NCBI GenBank assembly: GCA_949752735.1
Contig: OX457037.1
Coordinates: 41,015,496-41,079,495, forward strand
DNA length: 64,000 nt
Source of the DNA: Lumbricus terrestris
Taxonomy: Eukaryota; Annelida; Clitellata; Crassiclitellata; Lumbricidae
Direction: 5' to 3'
Below are positions 34,583 to 46,196 of this stretch, in pieces (the stretch's first letter is position 1; every line of letters starts with the position of its first letter). Below the pieces are notes generated by a model that worked only from the letters and a program-made list of their open reading frames with translations, ran no database searches and was not told the DNA's origin. A program made the translations under genes and the position numbers.

Positions 34583-37500
34583 CTGCATAAAATATCAAAG
34601 ATAAAAAGCATATTATAGTCGGTTCAACAGCTCTGTGGGTAGAGTATGTTTTAAGAAACCGCTATAAATTTTTTGGGTATAGTTAAGCTTACTCTCAATT
34701 GGCCTAATAGGCTACAGCTGTCTGGTTTCTTGCACTAAAGATAGGTCTAACTCATGACCCATCATTAGATGTTATTACAGTTAGCAGTCATGTAACTTGG
34801 ACTTTTCAGAGGTTTTTGTGGGGGAGGGCTTAAGCTTTGAGTATGGACCCCTTGCAAGAATATGGATCCTAAATGGGTGACATCATATACATTGGTATAT
34901 AATATATACTAAAAGATAAAGTATTAATCACTTGCAATGGCAACCATAACATGCTTTAAAAGTCTTAATTGTGTTTCAAGGCCATTGCACAAATCTATAT
35001 ATATATATATATATATATATATAGGATAGTGGGGTCGAAGGCTTAACCATATTTCGGTGGCTTCAGCTTCGTTTGCGAGATTTAAGCTCCCATGTTAATT
35101 ACATGCTTAAGAGATACCTTGCATGCAGAACTAGCAGTGAACTTTAAGGAAGCTGTGAATGAGGGAGATTAAATGCAAGACTTCTGCAGGCATATAGCCT
35201 TATAATATTATTGTGTCAACATCTTCAACTTGATGCAGCGCTCATGGATAAATTAACCTCCACTTTGTGTGTGTGTGTTGCTTTGGTAGTTTAAAATTTA
35301 CGATTTCCATAATTATAACATTTATGTTAAAGTAATTTGAAAGCATCAATGTAAGCATCCGTCTTAATTAAGCTGTCTGGCTGATGGCTAATCAATGTGA
35401 TCATCTGGATATTGAACTGAGTATATGACTTTGGTTGTCACTGTGTTTCATCTTCTTACCGTGTGTGACGGAGTAAACCTCGGTGTTTTTGAGACAAAGC
35501 AGCTCGTGCCTCTCCTTGTCTGGTCTGCAGACGATCCCCTTCTGTCCTTCGTCTGGTAACTGCCTGGACCCATTCCGTCTTTCTGGAAAGAACGATTAGA
35601 TGCATTGTCATTTTCAAATTGTCAAAGTAGTTACTAGTTATGAACCTTCCAGTGTATCTATTAACATAGGGACCTTGAGCGAGAATATGGATCCTAATGG
35701 GCCACATATAGGCATACATTAAGCCTATTATACTAACAGAGAAAGTCTTTGTTACTTGCAGCAGCAACCATAACATGCTTTAAAAACCTCACTTGTGCCT
35801 CCAGTCTGTGCCGAGAAAATCACAGCCGCCTCGGAATCAACAATATATGACAATAGATCTGTCTTCGTCTGTCCGTCTGGCTGGTTGTCTTTCTGTCTGT
35901 GTGTCCGTTGCATTACCAGCTTCACTGATTGCTTCTATAAACGATCGCATGAAATGGTATCTCATGATTTCAAACTACCTTACTATAAATCTCTTAGGCT
36001 TACTTGGGCCCTGCATATAAAGTCTTTATGAACCTGCTCAACTCTAAGAAATAAGTTAAGACTAGGTTTATTTCAAAGAGTGTACGTACGTATTACTTAC
36101 TGGTTTAAAGTAAATAGTAGGAAACCGTTGAACATTTGATTTGAAAAACCAATTTCTGAAAATATTTAAAGGCAATTTAATTTACGAAACCAACAAGTCA
36201 GAGTAGTCAAACGAGCCATATTAATTCAAGTTTCTATTTGCAGCCTTAAATGGTCTAAATCATATGTAGGCTACGTATAGTGCGAGATCCCTACACAGTG
36301 GTGGGCTTAACAATCTCAAAGCAGACTCAAAAGTCACAAAGCGAGTGCTTTAATCAATATTATTTGTTAATAAATGTCTCACAATATCTGATTGCTTCAA
36401 GTATCAGCTACAACTACAATCATTATAATTATGTACCAGGCCAATCCAAGTCCCTCCCTTCATTCTCTTCTGTTACAATTTCCCTTCTCCATCTGTGTTG
36501 TGTGTTCTAAATTGTACTTAATAGATCATGGCTACCTACGGTTCTAAGCTTCATTACAGGCCTAATAGGCCTATTATATGTTATGCTGTTCATCTCCATT
36601 ACGCGAAGAAAACAGTGCAGCCAGAGGATGTATGATGCGCATGAATGTGAAACAATTTTACTTGCTATTCCAAATGCTGATGAAGAGAAACAACGAGGAA
36701 GATAGGACTTGCACTTACTTTGCTGATGATGCATCACTGCCTGTGCTATCGTAGACTTGTGTTTCATAGGAACCAGGACCAAGTTCAGCTGGCTGCATCA
36801 CAGCAACAGAAAATAAATTATAACTTAGATGATCTAAGACTGTCAACAAATGGGCTATAATAATATTACAATATTACTTTAGCAATATTGCTGTTGCATA
36901 GCTATTCAAACTATTGTTACCACAATTGTAATTTCTGCATTTTCTGTGCAAGAGTCATGCATAGGTTGAATGAGATACTGAGAGAGGGAGAGTGGACATT
37001 ATTAAAAGGGAATTTTATAGGCCTACATGCCTACAACAGAACTGTTGACTTCTAAAAGAGAAAGACATCCTCTGAGCAGGCTTTGCTCTGGCGGACATCG
37101 AGTTTAGAAGTAATGTGAGCAATAAAAAGCAATGCCACTTTTGACATAATTAGCCTATATCACCTTGCAGGAATCAGGATTGATCCGCCTGCACATAAAA
37201 CAACATCTGCTGGGCTGCATTGATTGGAAGACCCTGAGCAAGGCTACGACCGCTACGTAATAGTACAACTTAGGAGTCTATTTGTATGTAAGAGTAGAAG
37301 CACTTGGATATGTTCTGTGTGATCTTATAGGCTGTTCTAACATTTCTTGCAGGCACATGTAGGCCTACAGGAAAATACTAATTAAAACCGTATTAATAAC
37401 CTTGTCGTGGACTGAAGTTTGTACTTCCGCCGTACTCCGCGGGGTATTTCTGAAGCCGTATGTTGATCGGCTACCTTTCAACCTTTCAATCCAAACACAG

Positions 37501-37771
37501 GTCATGCATTAACAGTCTGAGCAAACTTTTTATTACATGTAGTGCTTAGCTAATTATTATGCAAAGCAAAAGCGAGCGTACGGGATAGCGCGTAATAATG
37601 AGAACGAGATCTAGAGACAAAGACAATAGAAATATAGACACCGTATTAGACACAGGTAGGCGGCCTACCGTAGGCCTACTGAGAGAGACAGACAGACAGA
37701 CAGAGAGAGAGATACACACAGACAGAGACAGACAGAGAGAGACACACAAACATAGAGAGAGAGAAAGAGAG

Positions 37772-37854
<83 letters not shown>

Positions 37855-40800
37855 GGGGGATCTACGCAGAGAGCGGTTGGTCGTTGAAGGAGTTATAGTC
37901 AGAATGGAAGTAGCCTATAGAAGAAGGTCGTTTTTAAAGAGATAAGGATTTTAACGTTGGAGTCTTTTGCGATGTGTGAAATTAATGTTTTAAGTATCTT
38001 TTAAATTCTTTTGTACGATTCGTTGCGGAGCGTTTTATTGCGAATATTGTAAAGAAAAGCAACATTGTAGCCAGGGGCGGGTACAGAATTTGTTGAAGGG
38101 GGGACCACAGTTTTCGGTAATCTTTGTTTTCCAGATAATCTTATGACCTTTTTAGTCGTTTTGGTCGAAATGTCTGGAAAATATGCACAATTTTCTCTGC
38201 CCAAATTACTGATGACCTTTTTTAGTCATCATGAGTCATCTCTGTCGAAGTAGGCATAATCTCTGCACAAGGGATAATAAATAATATACTATGGCCTCGA
38301 TCTATACTATATATAGTATCCTACTTTTCTCTCCTGCTGCATTGATTCAATGGCTTGTTGAAACCAAATGGGGGCCATGCAGGTCCCATGCACTTTTAAA
38401 TGGGGGCATGGCCGGATTGGCCCCATAGATCCACCCCCTATAATTGTGGCTTTGTCTGTGTAGCGAGCAAAAGCTATCAAGTGATGGGACTTTATAAATA
38501 TTTATAACTATAGCCTGCCTATAGTTAACTAACAAGGTGAATCGTAGTTATAGTCTATGCTATAAGCAGCGTTGCAGAAAACCCGAATAGATTGGAAACA
38601 TTGTATACCTAACCTGTAGGAGGGGAATAGGCTCACAACTGCATGCTGGGAATTACCATGCATGTCTCCCGGACCATAGTGAAAAGATTGGCACACAGTC
38701 CAAGCAATGTCTAAATGTAAGATTAATCGAAATATTCGAGACCCGCCTATAATTATATAAGTTCGAGTAAACGGCTGAATGGACTTGATTTCATGCCATG
38801 ATCTGTGATAAATATTCTACTTACACAGGCCTACGCTGTCTATGGTCAATCAATCACATGAATTTATGTAGCGCCCCTTAAAGATCTTTACTCAGAGGCG
38901 CTCAATGCATGGTAGGCCTGTAATGCAAGAGATCTGAAGTAGACCTAGCCTATTATATGCTGTCGGTGTTGAATACAGCCCGCCGAACTCCGCCGCTGAT
39001 TGCGCTCTGCCAGTGCCAGTCCCAAGCCTGGATAAAGGAGGAGGGCGACACTAACCATCTTTGATATGGTAGTGTTGCTAAATATGTAACAAGATAGGCC
39101 TACAGTCCCACCTTTCGTATAAGTCTTGGAACTGATATGCACCAGGCAGCAACATATCGCCCTTTCCATTCCTCTGCTGAAGGTCACGATTTCTGCCGAC
39201 CGACTTGAAGTTGTAGCTGGCCGGTCTCCTCTGTCCCTCTTCTACGAAGTCAACCATCTCGTACGTTCCAGGCACTGGAGTGTCCTGCAAGAGTCCATAC
39301 ATATAAAACATGGATTGTCCTGCAAGAGTCCATAAATAAAACATGGATTGTCTTTTCTTTCTAAAACCCTTGATCTTCATTCTAACCAAACAAACAACAT
39401 CTGGATTGGACCTTCATTCTACCAAACAAACAACATCTGCATTAGATCTTCATTCTAACCAAACAAACAACATCTGCATTAGATCTTTATTCTACCCAAA
39501 CAAACAACATCTGCATTAGATCTTTATTCTAACCAAACAAACAACATCTGCATTAGACCTTCATTCTACCAAACAAACAACATCTGCATTAGATCTTCAT
39601 TCTAACCAAACAAACAACATCTGCATTAGATCTTTATTCTAACCAAACAAACAGCATCTGCAAAAATTTTGGTAAACCGACGCTGTTTAATTTCCGAGCC
39701 TATTTTGTTACGAAGAGTCAAAATCCGTACAAACAAATATATGAAAGGACAAACTTTCGGAATTATAATATAAGATAAATTATAGGCCTAGGCTGCAGTT
39801 TGCACTTTGTGGAACATAAAAGTGATAAAACCGTGGACGTTACGGACTTACGGAGACCTATAGTGTTATCTATAAAAAACCCACTTCCTATAGCTTGCTC
39901 AAATGCTGGATAGTTAGGCCTAGTTGATAGCGAAGTCGGGGCTGAGAAAAGATAAAGTTAACGATGCAAAGGCTTACTTACTCGTAGGTAATACTGCCAC
40001 CATGACTCTCGATCTGAAATCGGTTCCTGTTGCAAAAAAACAGCTACCGTATGTATATAAGTCTGCGATTGTGTAACAGGGCAAACACTTTATACATTAT
40101 AGGCCTATCTATATCTATAAGAAAGGATGTGGCTATGTATGTTTGTATGTATATTTGTCCAGAATGCACGCTCACAGTTTTTGAGCTTTTCACTCCAAAC
40201 CTTCACTACTGTGTATAGGTCTCGACATGATACACCAAGTCGCGGGGTTGGCGATCCTCTACCACCATGGGGGCCAGGGTGGGGAGCGAAACCCCCAATT
40301 TTCCCCCCAAAAAACTCACCTATTTATTTGAATTTATTTTCCTAGATACAGGTCCATCAGAACCACCCGGATCAGTGGTTGGCAAATCTCAACCACCATG
40401 GGGCCAGGGTGCGGGGGTCGAAAACACTGATTTTCGCTATCAATTTTCATTCGCTTGCCACGTATAAAAGCAGTGATTTTAATCGTTTTAGAGGTGTCTA
40501 AAGTGAGGTGGAGGATGTGGGATGGAGGTGAGGGGTGGAGGTGGTGGGGTGGGGTGGCGTAGGGGTCGAGGGGTGGGATGGGTGGGGTTGGGGTGGGGTG
40601 GAGTGGGGGGGTTGGGGTGGAGGTGGGGTGGAGGGAGATGGAGTGGGAGGTGGGGTGGGTGGAGTGGGGGTGGTGGGGGTGGTAGGGGGGTGGGGGTGGA
40701 TGGGGTGGGGGTGGGATGGGGTGGAAATTTTCTTCAAACCCAAATTTCTCCGATGGCGTACTGGTAGAGGTCGGAGTGTGGTGGTGTGTTGTGTGGTGGG

Positions 40801-41894
40801 GTTGTGGCCGGAGCGAATCGAATCCTAAATTTCCCGGGCAACGCCGGGTTCCCCAGCTAGTATGCCTATATATAGGCATATATATATATATATATATATA
40901 ATAGGCCTATATATTTGCAAGGGACAGAAGACTCTGGGCATTAAAGGTCCATTCGTGTAGCCAACCGTCGCGATGCGACGATGGCGACATGACATGACAT
41001 ATATAGGCCTGCACAGGCCATATACAATAATTATATGTATACATATTCATCTGCATGCCAATGGTATAGGGGAAGTAGGGGCGAGATGGACCATTGGGGC
41101 ATGATGGATCTCGTCAATACAAGGTATATATGATGTCGCCACCTATCGAATGAACTTTAATTATTGTAGTACTCTTGGCGCTTTGGTGATTTGACCAAAA
41201 TAAGCAACCGAAACGACATTTTTTTATGATGGAAAGTTGATTTTCGACCTGTTCGATCCTATTTTCAAGAAACAGTTACCGTGTGATCCATGTTGCCCCG
41301 TTTGTGTGAATTTTTCCTGTGGTTCGAATTTTTTCATCCGATTTCACATGTTAGTTAATTATTGTGTTATTATTACTATAGCCTAACAATAATTGTTGGA
41401 TACAATAATAATGACAATTAACGCGAAAGACATGATTGCAGTGGTCTATCTTGTTCCACCATGGGGGCAAGATGGACCACTAAAATCGCCTAAAATTGAA
41501 AAAATCTAGTCCAATGTAACTTCTGCGTTATTTAAGATTTTTGTGTTAAATAAGGTTGATAGCCTAAATAAAATACAGCAGATGCATGGTTTTTATAACC
41601 TATGACTTATGGTGAACGCCTACCTATAGTTATAATTGCTACATAACTACATAAGCTGCTGTGTGCTATGAATATGTTGTCTAAAAATGCGACACTAGCC
41701 CTAGGCCTCCTACAATAGACCTCTACGCATTATAATAAAGGCATCTATAGAAATAGAATGCATATAATATTATTAGGCTAATTCTAAATACTGTGTATAG
41801 GTCTAAACTGAAAATTGTCACTTACATATATATTTTCCTCGTCCACTTTCGACCGCTGCCTATCCCTGCGTCTCCCATGAGAATAACTGTACAT
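34469..41894 (-). CDS. STPG4: STPG4, sperm-tail PG-rich repeat protein 4, gene span
   Basis: A small protein built of PG-rich (SHIPPO-type) repeats, a family found on sperm-flagellum and cilium microtubules; mammalian STPG4 (C2orf61/GSE) is expressed in gonads. The order matches the vertebrate protein: RESWWQYYLRDTPVPGTYEM (human version has GWW...DTPIPGTY), then RPASYNFKSVGRN, STYGFRNTPRS, LGPGSYE, MGPGSYQ...FVSKTPRF, and a C-terminal KTPGPGAYEKTIQYP ending in HGVFFPSDFHL. Seven exons were located. Exon 5 ends in phase 2 and exon 6 starts in phase 0, so at least one exon of 3n+1 bases, expected to carry an FRSxxQRFP-type segment, was not found between 35583 and 36718. It is convergent with the kinectin/p180 gene and downstream of CEP78 on the same strand. 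Confidence 0.83.
34826..34985. repeat. Duplicated intron segment, copy 1
   Basis: Shares GAATATGGATCCTAA, CATACATT, and CAACCATAACATGCTTTAAA with 35660-35800 in the same order and orientation. Confidence 0.7.
34997..35024. repeat. AT microsatellite
   Basis: Uninterrupted TA dinucleotide run in an STPG4 intron. Confidence 0.95.
35460..35582 (-). CDS. STPG4: STPG4 exon 6
   Basis: 41 codons, phase 0 to 0. KDGMGPGSYQTK followed by SCFVSKTPRFTPS: a full PG repeat with the F-x-x-x-x-P-R-F half. Acceptor CTTTCCAG, donor ACG/GTAAGA. Confidence 0.88.
35660..35800. repeat. Duplicated intron segment, copy 2
   Basis: Second copy of the segment at 34826-34985. Each copy lies on the 5' side (minus-strand sense) of a PG-repeat exon. 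Confidence 0.7.
36719..36792 (-). CDS. STPG4: STPG4 exon 5
   Basis: Residues 124-147, phase 0 to 2. PAELGPGSYETQVYDSTGSD carries a PG repeat. Strong donor AAA/GTAAGT. Confidence 0.83.
37401..37482 (-). CDS. STPG4: STPG4 exon 4
   Basis: Residues 96-123, phase 2 to 0. LKGSRSTYGFRNTPRSTAEV aligns with vertebrate ATYSFKDKPRPSP. The acceptor TTGAAAG has a poor pyrimidine tract but is the only one that keeps both phase and homology. Confidence 0.75.
37681..37857. repeat. GA/CAGA microsatellite
   Basis: GACA units grading into an about 65-bp pure GA run, then GAGAGGGGGG. It lies in an STPG4 intron. A plus-strand open frame of Arg-Glu repeats across it is an artefact. Confidence 0.95.
38072..38440. 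mobile_element. hAT-like repeat, family B, degraded copy
   Basis: Left end CAGGGGCGGGTAC, right end inverted TAGGGGGTGGATCTATGGGG; the interior shares GACCTTTTTAGTC-type and GGGGGCATGGCC blocks with 43158-43621 in inverse orientation. No exact target duplication. Confidence 0.5.
38866..38915 (-). mobile_element. SINE tail fragment
   Basis: TGTAGCGCCCCTTAAAGATC followed by CTCAGAGGCGCTC is the inverse of the SINE 3' hairpin. Confidence 0.55.
39010..39046 (-). repeat. Short dispersed repeat, copy 2
   Basis: Inverse of the repeat at 1077-1116; the minus strand reads CCTCCTCCTTTATCCAGGC. Confidence 0.5.
39112..39284 (-). CDS. STPG4: STPG4 exon 3
   Basis: Residues 39-95, phase 0 to 2. DTPVPGTYEMVDFVEE, RRPASYNFKSVGR and LLPGAYQFQDLYE follow the vertebrate order closely. 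The acceptor and its first exon bases are duplicated 35 bp upstream. Confidence 0.9.
39375..39662. repeat. 37-bp tandem repeat
   Basis: About eight units of CTTCATTCTAACCAAACAAA followed by CAACATCTGCATTAGAT, with TCTTT/CCTTC and one-base length variants. It lies directly upstream (minus sense) of STPG4 exon 3. A lone matching monomer lies at 49497-49533 in CEP78. Confidence 0.95.
39982..40026 (-). CDS. STPG4: STPG4 exon 2
   Basis: 15 codons, phase 0 to 0: EPISDRESWWQYYLR. The WW pair and the following DTPVPGTY match the vertebrate N-terminal region. Donor CGA/GTAAGT. Confidence 0.85.
40240..40861 (+). mobile_element. Helitron-like element 3' part with G-rich minisatellite
   Basis: The terminus reads CCCGGGCAACGCCGGGTTCC then CCAGCTAGT: hairpin CCGG/CCGG followed by CTAG next to T, the layout of Helitron 3' ends, which insert between A and T. 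Upstream lie two copies of an about 125-bp module (CCACCATGGGGGCCAGGGTG type) and a 220-bp GGTGG-rich tract. The 5' end is not recognised. Confidence 0.55.
40867..40902. repeat. TA microsatellite
   Basis: Interrupted TA run immediately after the Helitron-like terminus. Confidence 0.9.
41826..41894 (-). CDS. STPG4: STPG4 exon 1
   Basis: 23 codons: MYSYSHGRRRDRQRSKVDEE then NIY, ending at a TAT/GTAAGT donor in phase 0. The N-terminus is not conserved in the family; this ATG was chosen because its frame is the one that joins exon 2 correctly. Confidence 0.7.
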
Positions 41895-41997
41895 TATTTT
41901 ATTCTATTTATTTTACGGCACAGTCTCTACAATTAAGCACCGTCGTTTCTGCTAAACCAAACAAACCCGCACGTATACAATATGGCTTGCAGTCAAG

Positions 41998-42095
41998 TCT
42001 ATAGACTTAGGCTACTTAGGCCACAGACTTAGGCTATAGACTTAGGCTATAGATTTAGGCTATAGTCTTAGGCTATAGACTTAGGCTATAGACCG
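41998..42095. repeat. 14-15 bp tandem repeat
   Basis: About six imperfect units of AGACTTAGGCTAT upstream of STPG4 exon 1. Confidence 0.85.
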
Positions 42096-42499
42096 ATTTA
42101 CCTACTGTCATTTATCCAGGTCCCTAACAACGACGATCGACCTACCCAAAGTCTATCGACTTCTCACTTCTGGCCCACCCTAGGCCTAATGATCGCAAGA
42201 GTCTACGTGTAGGCTATATACAGCTTGACAACAGCCTCTGTTGCGAGCAATGTGGCCAATAGACCCGTCATAATTATTATTGTCCATGGTGGATTGAAGG
42301 GCGAGTGGAGGAAGAGGTCATTATTATAAACCCTTTGATCCTAATGATCCTACATTGGTTTTTATGTCAGGCACTTAATTCCGTGGGGCAGTCCTTGAAA
42401 CCTTTTTTTAAATAACAGATTTCTGTAAATTAGCCGTAATAGCAATTATAGTCTTTAAACTGTTACACTAGGCGCCCTATAGTCCGCAGTCGAAATAAA

Positions 42500-42660
42500 T
42501 TAAGACCACACGCACGCACACGAATATGACCTGCATATAGGCTACACACAATAGACCTACACACACGCACGCACACATGCACCACACACACAATCACACA
42601 GACATACACACACACACACACCTACCCACGCACATACACACAGCCGTATCCACATGCGCA
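42500..42660. repeat. CA-rich simple repeat
   Basis: Interrupted CACACA/CACGCA tracts. Confidence 0.85.
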
Positions 42661-43109
42661 CACGTCAAGTGCTATAGGCACTTGACGACCACATATCGTA
42701 AAGCGACGGTGTCAACCGACTTTGATAACACACGGTCATTACCTCCTCGATCGTGCGAAGTCTGTAGTACCCTTGAGACATTAAGTCACGTGGGTCATAT
42801 ATTAAGCTAGCGGGTAATTAAGATTTTTTGTGTGACACTTCTTCAGGTGGTTGGCCAACTGGCGGCGGCGGGAGAGGGCAGACGCCAAGTGTCGTGCAAA
42901 AACCTCCTGCTCCTTAGGCCTAATCAACGACTAAGTGGACTGTGGACTAGTCCTGAATACAATTAATTATGTTTATGTTGCCGTAAGTAGTCTTCATTAG
43001 ACAACCGTGTGCACATGCATGTTATGTCATGTTGGTCCGCAGCTTAATCTTAACTTCACAAATCTTGTGAGACAACCAATTGTGAAATCATTATCTCACC
43101 GTAGGTGTA

Positions 43110-43157
43110 TGGCTACATACATACATACATACATACATACATACATACATACATACA
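43110..43157. repeat. TACA microsatellite
   Basis: Eleven or so TACA units; the same motif resumes at 43622 after an inserted element. Confidence 0.95.
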
Positions 43158-43621
43158 CAGGGGCGGATCCACGGGGGGCCAAAATGGCCATGGCCCCCCC
43201 ATTTAAAAATCCCATGGGACGTTGCCCCCCATTTGGTTTCAACAAGCCATGAAATAAATGCAGCGGATGAGAAAAACAGGATACGAGGCCCCCATTAAAG
43301 AAATCGCATGGGATGTGGCCCCCATTTGATTTAGCACACACTCGACCACAATGACCAACGACTAAAAAAAACAGGTCATCAACTCATTTGGCGGCTGATT
43401 TGGTATGTTTTTTATGGAAAATTGAACGGATGACTAAAAACAGGTCATCAACTTTTTTGGCGGCTGATTTGGTATATTTTTCATGGAAAATTGGATGGAT
43501 GACTTAAAAAAAGGTCATCAACTTTTTGGCGACGAACAACACGAAAGTTTTCCTCTGTCCCACCAACCAACCAAGAGCGAAAATTTTGGCCCCCCTTCGA
43601 AACGTTCTGGATCCGCCCTTG
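43158..43621. mobile_element. hAT-like element, family B, inserted in a microsatellite
   Basis: Ends CAGGGGCGGATCCA and, inverted, CAAGGGCGGATCCA. The 8 bases on each side are TACATACA, consistent with a hAT duplication but ambiguous because the host is a TACA array. The interior has repeated GGTCATCAACTTTTTTGGCG modules. Confidence 0.7.
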
Positions 43622-45599
43622 TACATACATACATACATATTATTTAATGCATGCATGCATGCATATTATATTATATATTATATATAATGTATGACTACAG
43701 CCATACAGGCCTACCGTTTATATCTTCGTTTAATATAACACACTGGGAGTTACATGACTTGTTCAGTAGACCCATTTCTCAGTACGAGTGTTGTAGAAAA
43801 ATAGCATGAAGTCAGTCATTGATTTATTTCTAGTTTATAATTATATGCATTGATGAAAATTTACTGTGGGGTCCCATGAAAGACTGGGCACCATTGAACC
43901 ACAACACAGCGCAATTCTCACCGTGCCATGTTATTTGGAAGATATCGTATATAAGTCGTATATATTGAGGATATATTGGAAGCATTGAGTCAGCAGTGGC
44001 CACACATGAATATTAGGTTTGGAAAGGCAATGCAAGACTGCAAGTATGCACTTCTGTATCAGCAATGAATGGATTATCTGATCAAGTATGTGCATTGTGC
44101 ATGGGGCCATCCAACCACGACAAAAAAGAAAAAATCTAAGATAATAGGCCAAAATAGTTTCTGGATGTAGAAATAAAAAGGCCTAGATCTAAGGGTTGAT
44201 TAATAAGGGAGGGAGTTCACACGAACAAATAAAGAAGACTGTGTGCATATGCAGCGCCACACATTTTTTTAACCCTTTGAGTCCCAAATTAAACAAATTT
44301 GAGGAGAAATTAGTGAACATGTAAAATACCCTTACTTTGTAGATTGGAATACATGCCTTTTTAGAGTTTGCGTAATAAATGTTAAAAATTGCATTTTTGG
44401 GCATGACTACATTTGGAGTCAATGGACTTCAGAGACCACAATAACGAAATAAACAGAAGCTTTGTTTGTTTAATTCACCACAATAATGTGAGTAGTTTGT
44501 GTAAGCAGTTGGACAATGTATCTGAGGGAGGGGTGTTGGATCTTTAGGTGTAGGGCTAAATTATAGAAATTTTATTTTCTGTTGCGTTGTAATCCATTTT
44601 CTCCACTTATCCTTGGATGATCTGTATTCTGTAAGTTTAGAAAGTTTATTTTGGACATTTCCCTATATTCCGTTATCTTCCACCGTATCCCATTTTCTTA
44701 TGTATTTGCTATTTTTACTGCACTTTCCATACTGGAGGTGGTTATCTTTGCCCCACTTTAGCATCATCATTATCATTTCATTCGATTTTTTATTCATTAG
44801 ATCAGTTTGTTAGCACGAACTGTTTTAAGCATCAATTGATGCCTTGTACCTATCATTACATCAGAAAATGTATAACATTCAGCCATAAAAAAACATCATC
44901 TCATTTGCTGTCCATAGTTTCAAATCTGTCCCACATCGGATTACGGTAATTGATTACGTAGCATATCTGTCATACGTCCCCCACCACATCCATTGAGGGG
45001 GACTGTTACCCCCATGGGTGGAGTTTGGTTTCCGTTCTTGGAGGGGCTAAAGCCTTCTTGGGGGTGGGGCTAAGCCCGAGAAAAGATACCATTTACACGG
45101 TAAAAAAATTGAATCTGGGTCTTCCTAGCCCCTGATAGACTCCGCCCATGGTTCCCCTGTCCCACCCTAAGTTTCTGCCCATGGTATCAGTGCTTCCTAT
45201 ACGTCTTTTAGCACTTGATTCCGGCTAGACTCATAATTTACATGAAGTGGCTTAGTAACACAATCGTCCATTAAAAATTCGAAATGCACAACTAAACTGC
45301 CTACAAAAGTATAGTTGGAAATATTCAGGTGATTATAAAAACAAGTTAATCTGATTTCTTTCATTACAGCAAAGAGAAACATAACCTAAACCTAACTAGC
45401 ATCTATAGACCTACAGAATCACATCTGAGAGCATACTTCAATGTGAACGTGGTTTTATTCGTCAGTAACTTCAATGTGAAGGGGCTTCAATGGACAGCGA
45501 CTTACTAGATGCGTCGTGAATATACACAACATGATGATGAGTTCACTGCATGAAAATAGATTCATTGGCTATTATGGCATACATGGAAGAGATAAGCGA

Positions 45600-46196
45600 G
45601 GTGTCCCGTCATTAGCGCGCAGGACAAAAGTGCGCCGACAAGCGCGAACCGTCAAAAGCGCGCAGGACAAATGCATGCCGACATAAGCGCACAGTCAACA
45701 ACACACAGACAAAAACTGAAGAAACTCACGAACAAACTCGTGTGTAATTGTCCGAGATATATGCAAATAACGTGAACAACGGAAGAAAAATATAATGTCC
45801 CAAAAATTAAACCAAATTTCTCAAGAAATAATATTGGTAGTTTACACTGAGCAAATATGCAACCAGAGGGCAGCGAACCTCCTAGAATCTTTCGGTTTCC
45901 ATATAGAAGTCTTATCATCATCAAACGGCAATTAAAATTAAAAAGCAGTGGTTAATTTAATTTCTTATTTGTGGATAAACAACTTCCATCAAAATAGGTG
46001 GTTGAATCATTGCCGTGGTGAAAAGCTTTCAATATAGGCTACATGTAGGTGAGAAGTATCGGTGGGTATTGATTTCAATTAGCCTATGTTAGGCGAAGTG
46101 ATAGGCCTAGTACAGCCTTTTGGTACACGCTGCACGCTTATGTCGGCCCGCATTGACCCGTGCGTGCTTTTGTCGGCGCGTTAACGACGGTGTACC
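45600..46196. mobile_element. Mutator-like (MULE) non-autonomous element
   Basis: Long imperfect terminal inverted repeats: left GGTGTCCCGTCATTAGCGCG, right inverted GGTACACCGTCGTTAACGCG, both continuing into GACAAAAG. Flanked by the perfect 9-bp duplication GATAAGCGA (45591-45599 and 46197-46205), typical of Mutator elements. The left arm carries further GCGC/GACAAA subrepeats. No transposase frame. Confidence 0.8.

Noticed and set aside
37598..37945. 115-codon Arg/Glu repeat frame
   Set aside because: Translation of the GA microsatellite in an STPG4 intron.
39375..39662. CRISPR-like regular repeats
   Set aside because: Units are directly adjacent with no spacers, and the genome is eukaryotic; it is a minisatellite.
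40334..40879. 181-codon minus frame rich in Pro and His, and Gly-rich plus frames
   Set aside because: Translation of the GGTGG-rich tract next to the Helitron-like end; simple-sequence artefact.
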